Shown here: positions 59,935 through 64,000 of the stretch, piece after piece | Layout: each line of letters opens with the position of its first letter | Position numbering within the stretch: the first letter of the stretch is position 1 | Made by a program: the position numbers and the translations under genes | Notes under the pieces: generated by a model | What the model was told of the DNA's origin: nothing | The model's database searches: none | Seen by the model: the letters and a program-made list of their open reading frames with translations, nothing else | NCBI GenBank assembly: GCA_026129485.1 | Contig: JAHCHY010000018.1 | Span: 5,001 to 69,000, forward strand | DNA: 64,000 bases | DNA from: Cyclobacteriaceae bacterium | GTDB lineage: Bacteria; Bacteroidota; Bacteroidia; Cytophagales; Cyclobacteriaceae | Direction of reading: 5' to 3'

Positions 59935-61929
59935 CTATTTTTCTATAATCTCCATAAAAACCCGGAACCCCACTGCTGCTTCCGGATTGGTATAGGCATT
60001 TACACTCCGAATGGTCGATTCCGCAGGCGAATGGTTCCAGCTTCCGCCACAGGCTTTTCCTTTTTCATTAATCATCTCGGCTACATTACCCACTACATCA
60101 TACAAGCCAATATCGTTGGGGAAATAGGATTTGGCAGGGGCCATCATGGCAAAGCCATCGTAATGTGTGGGCTTATTGCCTTTATACCCGGGACAATCGC
60201 ACGGGTCTGCCTTAAAGTTTCCGAGATAACATTTTTTATGATTAATGGCCGAGTTTCTCAATCCAAAATATTTAAACCAGGGGTACAGGATCTCCGGATC
60301 AGCCAATGATACTTTCCTGACTTCTGCCTTCATATCAAACTCGGAACCATTCGGTGTAATTTTCACTTCTACTTCCTGCTCATTTAATTTCCAGCCTGTC
60401 GGGTTTTTTATTCCGGCTGCGGCAATCTGCCATTCATCCAGCGTGGGCAATCTGAATTTTACTTTTTTATACTTGCGATCTGCCGCATTATTATATTGCT
60501 GTGTAAGCCATTCGCAATACGCATTGGCCGCTTCATACGAAATATTCACGGCAGGATAGTGATTGAAGTATTTGTTTTTCTTCGATTCTGTTCGCGGCAA
60601 AGCATAATTGGTCATAAATGCAAGTGCCGGCTCATCATACCTGCTGAAGTCAAATTTATATTTTTCATGGAGATCGGGGAGCTTGTTTGCTTCGAGGTAT
60701 TCCAAAAACCGATTGTACTGCGCATTGGTTACTTCGGTGTTAGCTGCATAGATCGGGCCCGACACGGGCTTGAAGTCATCTTCCCACGATTTAACATCGA
60801 TAGCAAACGGAAAGTATGGAATCGTTTCAGCCGGGACACCGAGGTAATGTTCGATCATTTCCTTCTTACCCGTATCAACTGCAATCTTCTCCATAACAGC
60901 ACGCAGGCCTTTCGCTTTTTCAGCCTGTCCTTCTTTCCGGTACGATTCATAAAGCAGGATCATAGGCAACAGGTAGTTGGAGCTGAATGCACGGCCTGCA
61001 TCACTATCCGGTTCACCATTGAAGTTCACCTGTAAATAATCCATCAAAAATTTCTTCTCCAGATTATCCCTGATCAGGGAAACATTATCGAGGCTGTTTG
61101 CACTGTGCACGGAAGCAAGCCCTACTACATATAAATATTCTTTAATGGATTGAATGTTGTCTTTACTTACTGTAAGGGCATAATAGAATTTTTTGTCCTG
61201 GTTAGCTTTAGGCAACTGTGCGCATATCCACGCGCTTTTGTTCGGGATGTTGCCCCCAATTTCTACCGAATTTAATCCCGCTTGCTCAAACTTACGTTGA
61301 ACATATTCCGTATTGTTTAACATTTCGAGGTTCAGGATCACTACATCGTTGCGAACGTTCAACGCATCCTGCAATACAAACAGCGGTGTGGTGGTACTTT
61401 CTCCTTCCGTTATCAAAACCGCACCCGGCTCCAAGCTCATCAATACATTGTAGCTGTAATTCAGCAGGGCGGGCGAAACCTGCGCTTTTGCATATAGGTT
61501 CTTACTGAATTGCACCCGGCTTGCTTCATCCAATGTAAACTCTGCATACAACTGCATCAGTCCGTATGCTTCGGGTTGCTCCGGCTTAAGCGTGTAGGCT
61601 TTCTTTAACGCCTGGTAAGCATCAGCATGAAAAGCATCGTACCAGCCTTTGGCCAGCCAGTATTCGTATGTTCCGGGTATGGCAGTAGTCATGCCGGTAA
61701 TCACGCCTGAAAGCTCTTCGCGCGATGACTGCGCGAACACGGACGAGGCATAATAGTTAAACCATGCCTGCGGATTATTATTCTGCTTTACTTCCGCTGC
61801 CCACGCCTGCTTTTGCGAAGCATACCACGCCACCGGTTTTATAACCAATGTTTTGGGCAAAATACGTTCAGGCGAAACTGCAAAAACAAACGAGGGAATA
61901 AAAGCCAGGAAAAGAAAAAGACGCTTCAT
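59935..61929 (-). CDS. SUMF1/formylglycine-generating-enzyme-domain protein with DUF2723-like N-part
   Basis: A 664-residue exported protein starting at MKRLFLFLAFIPSFVFAVSP (ATG 61927-61929). The middle (about 175-260, GAVLITEGESTTTPLFVLQD with NDVVILNLEMLNNTEYV) resembles the soluble tail of DUF2723 membrane glycosyltransferases. The C-terminal 240 residues form a SUMF1-like domain: ANTEVTNAQYNRFLEYL, NISYEAANAYCEWLTQQY, KFRLPTLDEWQIAAAG, GLYDVVGNVAEM and CGGSWNHSP. Active-site Cys for true FGE are not obvious, so a binding or structural role like GldK is more likely. It leads the sigma/anti-sigma operon. Confidence 0.82.
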   Translation of the reverse strand: MKRLFLFLAFIPSFVFAVSPERILPKTLVIKPVAWYASQKQAWAAEVKQNNNPQAWFNYYASSVFAQSSREELSGVITGMTTAIPGTYEYWLAKGWYDAFHADAYQALKKAYTLKPEQPEAYGLMQLYAEFTLDEASRVQFSKNLYAKAQVSPALLNYSYNVLMSLEPGAVLITEGESTTTPLFVLQDALNVRNDVVILNLEMLNNTEYVQRKFEQAGLNSVEIGGNIPNKSAWICAQLPKANQDKKFYYALTVSKDNIQSIKEYLYVVGLASVHSANSLDNVSLIRDNLEKKFLMDYLQVNFNGEPDSDAGRAFSSNYLLPMILLYESYRKEGQAEKAKGLRAVMEKIAVDTGKKEMIEHYLGVPAETIPYFPFAIDVKSWEDDFKPVSGPIYAANTEVTNAQYNRFLEYLEANKLPDLHEKYKFDFSRYDEPALAFMTNYALPRTESKKNKYFNHYPAVNISYEAANAYCEWLTQQYNNAADRKYKKVKFRLPTLDEWQIAAAGIKNPTGWKLNEQEVEVKITPNGSEFDMKAEVRKVSLADPEILYPWFKYFGLRNSAINHKKCYLGNFKADPCDCPGYKGNKPTHYDGFAMMAPAKSYFPNDIGLYDVVGNVAEMINEKGKACGGSWNHSPAESTIRSVNAYTNPEAAVGFRVFMEIIEK

Positions 61930-62002
61930 AGATTCGGGTTTTAATACGCTGTACACCCGAACCTTTAAAACGTTCAAACTCTGACAGAAAATATTTTGCG
62001 GT

Positions 62003-62314
62003 TTAAACATGAAATACCCAATCTTTATACTGGCCGTCATGCGGATTGAAATCCGCACGTTTTTGAAAATGATCGTCTAATATTTCCAACTCGATAATAC
62101 GATCCAGTTGCAGGTTGCGGTAGCCTTCCTTACCACCAGCTTTCGTAAACCCGAATGTCTGCCAGCAAACCAGCACAATATGATTACGCGAAGTAGTGCA
62201 AACGCCATACGGACAAATGGTACGGGGCAAGGGTTCGCCCTCCAAAGAAATGCGGCATTGGTTCTTGCCTTCTGCCGCCAGCCAGAGCTGTTGCGTTAAT
62301 TCTTCCAGGCTCAT
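62003..62314 (-). CDS. small conserved protein (WYL-like), unknown function
   Basis: A 103-residue soluble protein overlapping selD by 4 bp. RTICPYGVCTTSRNHIVLVC, then CWQTFGFTKAGGKEGYRNLQ and LDRIIELEILDDHFQKRADF give a beta-strand-rich pattern that reminds me of the WYL ligand-binding domain, with the closing phrase DFNPHDGQYKDWVFHV. No DNA-binding part is present. Coupling to selD suggests a selenium or tRNA-modification link, but this is inference only. Confidence 0.7.
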   Translation of the reverse strand: MSLEELTQQLWLAAEGKNQCRISLEGEPLPRTICPYGVCTTSRNHIVLVCWQTFGFTKAGGKEGYRNLQLDRIIELEILDDHFQKRADFNPHDGQYKDWVFHV

Positions 62315-63345
62315 ACAATGTTTATCACGTAATCCGTTTTGGACTCACTTAGCTTGCCTATTGGCTTGAGTACAAAACCAAATGAAGTCATTGCATACTC
62401 AAACTCCTGTTGCGATGCCGCCTCCACACCAATCAGCAAGCCGCCATTAGTTTGCGGATCGCATAAAGTTAATAATGATTCCGCCCCAATGCCATTTACT
62501 TTCTTATCATAGCTCTGCCAGTTACGCATGGTGTTATCCGGATAGATCATTCTAGAAGTATAATAGCTTAGGTTTTCAATAAGCGGAACCGCACTGTAAC
62601 TAATTTCAGCCGAAACACCACTACCTTCACACACCTCAACAAGATGGCCCAGCAAACCGAAGCCGGTTATATCGGTCATGGCTGTAACAAATTTATACTT
62701 ACTGATCTCCGCGCCAACTGAATTTAACTGCGACATGGTTTGAATGGCCCGCTCCACATCATCGGCCAAAGCGAGGCCGCGCTTTTGTGCCGTTGTAATA
62801 ATACCAACGCCTATCGGCTTGGTCAGGTACAACAAATTACCTGGCCTGGCTGTGTTATTCTTTTTCAGGTTTTCTTTGGTAACCGTTCCGGTAACGGCAA
62901 GACCGAAAATCGGCTCCGGGCTATCAATGCTATGCCCGCCCGCTAACGGAATGTTAGCTTCATTACAAGCTTCGCGTGCACCATCCAGCACACGTTGAGC
63001 CAGGTCAGCAGGTAATTTATCAACCGGCCAGCCTAATATAGCCAATGCCATTACCGGGCTTCCGCCCATAGCATATACATCGCTGATGGCATTCACCGAA
63101 GCTATTTTTCCAAAGGTGAAGGCATCATCTACAACGGGCATAAAAAAATCTGTTGTGCTGATGATGCAGGTGCCGTTATCCAGCTCATACACCGCAGCAT
63201 CATCTTTCGATTCATTGCCGACTAATAATTTTGGAAATGCTTCAGCCTTAAAATCGGAATGCAAAATTTTATCCAGAACAGCAGGAGCGATTTTGCAGCC
63301 ACAACCGGCACCGTGGGAATATTGTGTGAGCTTTATTTCGTTCAT
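62311..63345 (-). CDS. selD: selenide, water dikinase
   Basis: Makes selenophosphate from selenide and ATP for 2-selenouridine in tRNA or selenocysteine. 344 residues. LTQYSHGAGCGCKIAPAVL holds the catalytic Cys-15 (not Sec) and Lys-18; DAAVYELDNGTCIISTTDFF and IASVNAISDVYAMGGSPVMA bind ATP/Mg; LAGGHSIDSPEPIFGLAVTG and ITGFGLLGHLVEVCEG follow. No selA, selB or tRNA-Sec gene is in view. The spacer upstream is filled by ACATAG repeats and a GxxExxY gene. Confidence 0.95.
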   Translation of the reverse strand: MNEIKLTQYSHGAGCGCKIAPAVLDKILHSDFKAEAFPKLLVGNESKDDAAVYELDNGTCIISTTDFFMPVVDDAFTFGKIASVNAISDVYAMGGSPVMALAILGWPVDKLPADLAQRVLDGAREACNEANIPLAGGHSIDSPEPIFGLAVTGTVTKENLKKNNTARPGNLLYLTKPIGVGIITTAQKRGLALADDVERAIQTMSQLNSVGAEISKYKFVTAMTDITGFGLLGHLVEVCEGSGVSAEISYSAVPLIENLSYYTSRMIYPDNTMRNWQSYDKKVNGIGAESLLTLCDPQTNGGLLIGVEAASQQEFEYAMTSFGFVLKPIGKLSESKTDYVINIV

Positions 63346-63353
63346 GATATTTT

Positions 63354-63408
63354 TAACAACATAGACACATAGAGCACATAGATAAATCTAATAAGACCTA
63401 TGTGGTTT
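63354..63408. repeat. ACATAG-type inverted repeat, downstream side of GxxExxY element 2
   Basis: AACAACATAG followed by two more ACATAG-type units, an AT-rich loop and CTATGTGGTT. It fills the spacer between selD and the GxxExxY gene. Confidence 0.7.
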
Positions 63409-63415
63409 TTATTTT

Positions 63416-63823
63416 CTATTTGTCAGGCAACAAACGAAAGTACTCATTCACGTACGTTCGCTGGCCTTCTTTAAACAAATTTGCGCAATTAAAATTGATC
63501 AGAATTCCTTTCGGCTTCCCCAGCAATTTCATGTAAGTTAATAACTGTGCCTCAAAAACAGGAGCTATGATATCCACTGCCTTAAGCTCAACCACTATAG
63601 AATTTTCTACGAGGAAATCACACCTCAAATCTGTTTCGACATGAATGCCCTTGTATTCAACGGGAACAAACTCTGACCCAAAATTCAAATTTCGGATCAT
63701 AAGCTCTTGCTTCAGACATTTGTGATAAACGCTCTCCAACAAGCCCGGGCCAAGGCTTTTATGAACTTCTATTGCTGCACCAACAATCTCGTAAGTAAGT
63801 TCATCAAGATATTTCTTTGTCAT
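63416..63823 (-). CDS. GxxExxY protein (PD-(D/E)XK nuclease-like), copy 2
   Basis: A 135-residue homologue of the gene at 36454: GPGLLESVYHKCLKQEL contains the name motif (G-P-G-L-L-E-S-V-Y), and LRCDFLVENSIVVELKAVDI has the D...ExK nuclease-like core. APVFEAQLLTYMKLLGKPKG and ILINFNC close the domain. It stands alone between two ACATAG-type inverted repeats that separate selD from the next gene. The two copies are divergent in sequence, so they are not a recent duplication. Confidence 0.9.
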   Translation of the reverse strand: MTKKYLDELTYEIVGAAIEVHKSLGPGLLESVYHKCLKQELMIRNLNFGSEFVPVEYKGIHVETDLRCDFLVENSIVVELKAVDIIAPVFEAQLLTYMKLLGKPKGILINFNCANLFKEGQRTYVNEYFRLLPDK

Positions 63824-63837
63824 CAGGTATTATTTTA

Positions 63838-63919
63838 AACCACATAGGCACATAGAATACATAGCTTATGATTTTTGATTACTTAGATTTGTCTATGTTT
63901 CCTATGTGCCTATGTGGTT
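63838..63919. repeat. ACATAG-type inverted repeat, upstream side of GxxExxY element 2
   Basis: AACCACATAGGCACATAG (63838-63855) and its exact complement (63902-63919). Pairing continues inward to 27 bp with two mismatches, around a 28-nt loop. The outer end overlaps the last codons and stop of the partial gene at 63910. Confidence 0.85.
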
Positions 63920-64000
63920 AATTCTTTAACAACACGCTCCACACTACCTCCGTCCCACTCCACAACTTTCTTAATCCGGTCTTTACGCTTATCAATGCCA
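63910..64000 (-). CDS. C-terminal end of an unidentified protein (5' beyond window)
   Basis: A minus-strand frame enters from the right edge and ends at TAG 63910-63912: GIDKRKDRIKKVVEWDGGSV then ERVVKELTT. I do not recognise the family. The last three codons and the stop are spelled by the ACATAG repeat, so the gene's natural end may have been replaced when the repeat arrived. It is upstream of selD on the same strand, separated by the GxxExxY element. Confidence 0.6.
   Translation of the reverse strand, partial: GIDKRKDRIKKVVEWDGGSVERVVKELTT

Overview
The window is a gene-dense stretch of a Bacteroidota chromosome, most likely from the Cytophagales side of the phylum. The signs are a type IX secretion (T9SS) cargo gene with a CHU_C-type (type B) tail beside a PorP/SprF gene, an outer-membrane barrel gene paired with a GLPGLI gene, DUF2480, TonB-dependent receptors with carboxypeptidase-like N-domains, repeated TAnnTTTG -7 promoter elements, and an absence of Shine-Dalgarno sites. 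No rRNA, tRNA, CRISPR array, insertion sequence or prophage was seen. No gene-free stretch exceeds 300 bases.

Layout. 1-3.3 kb: DUF2480 (partial), tsaB, an S41 protease, rnpA and rpmH, all on the minus strand. 3.3-9 kb: a catalytic/non-catalytic pair of M16 peptidases, an adenosine-kinase-like PfkB kinase and a glycerophosphodiesterase. 9-12.7 kb: outer-membrane barrel plus GLPGLI. 12.8-17.8 kb, plus strand: a two-component system followed by an MFS transporter and a cytoplasmic-type trehalase. 18-24 kb is a patchwork: an orphan AAA ATPase behind a palindrome cluster, an ABC transporter, a TM2 lipoprotein, a small XRE regulator, glutamate dehydrogenase, and a PIN(DUF3368)/UPF0175 toxin-antitoxin pair held between two 37-bp direct repeats. 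24-28.7 kb: lipid genes (psd, desaturase), recO, tdk, a ferredoxin and an unknown protein. 28.7-34.2 kb: the cell-shape operon mreB-mreC-mreD-mrdA-rodA. 34.3-43.5 kb: a second PIN/antitoxin pair, purH, a GxxExxY gene, omega-amidase plus methionine aminotransferase, def, ruvX, a hemerythrin-domain protein and a frameshifted S41 protease. 43.6-53.6 kb: homogentisate dioxygenase, a thioesterase, purN, a UbiA prenyltransferase, a TonB receptor under a TPP riboswitch, a TRIC-type channel, pyrH-frr and lgt. 53.7-62 kb, minus strand: a SUMF1-domain protein, ECF sigma factor, membrane anti-sigma, PorP/SprF, an ORF6N protein, and a 1182-residue BspA-like T9SS cargo. 62-64 kb: a small conserved gene, selD, a second GxxExxY gene inside ACATAG-type inverted repeats, and the 3' end of a further gene.

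The most notable structure lies outside or around ordinary genes: inverted repeats bracketing both GxxExxY genes, the direct-repeat-bounded toxin-antitoxin cassette, a TPP riboswitch followed by a stem that ends just before the receptor's start codon, several promoters placed 4-6 nt upstream of start codons (candidate leaderless mRNAs), families of palindromic spacer repeats (one entering a coding region and lengthening a signal peptide), and an ORF6N gene embedded in a T9SS cargo operon.
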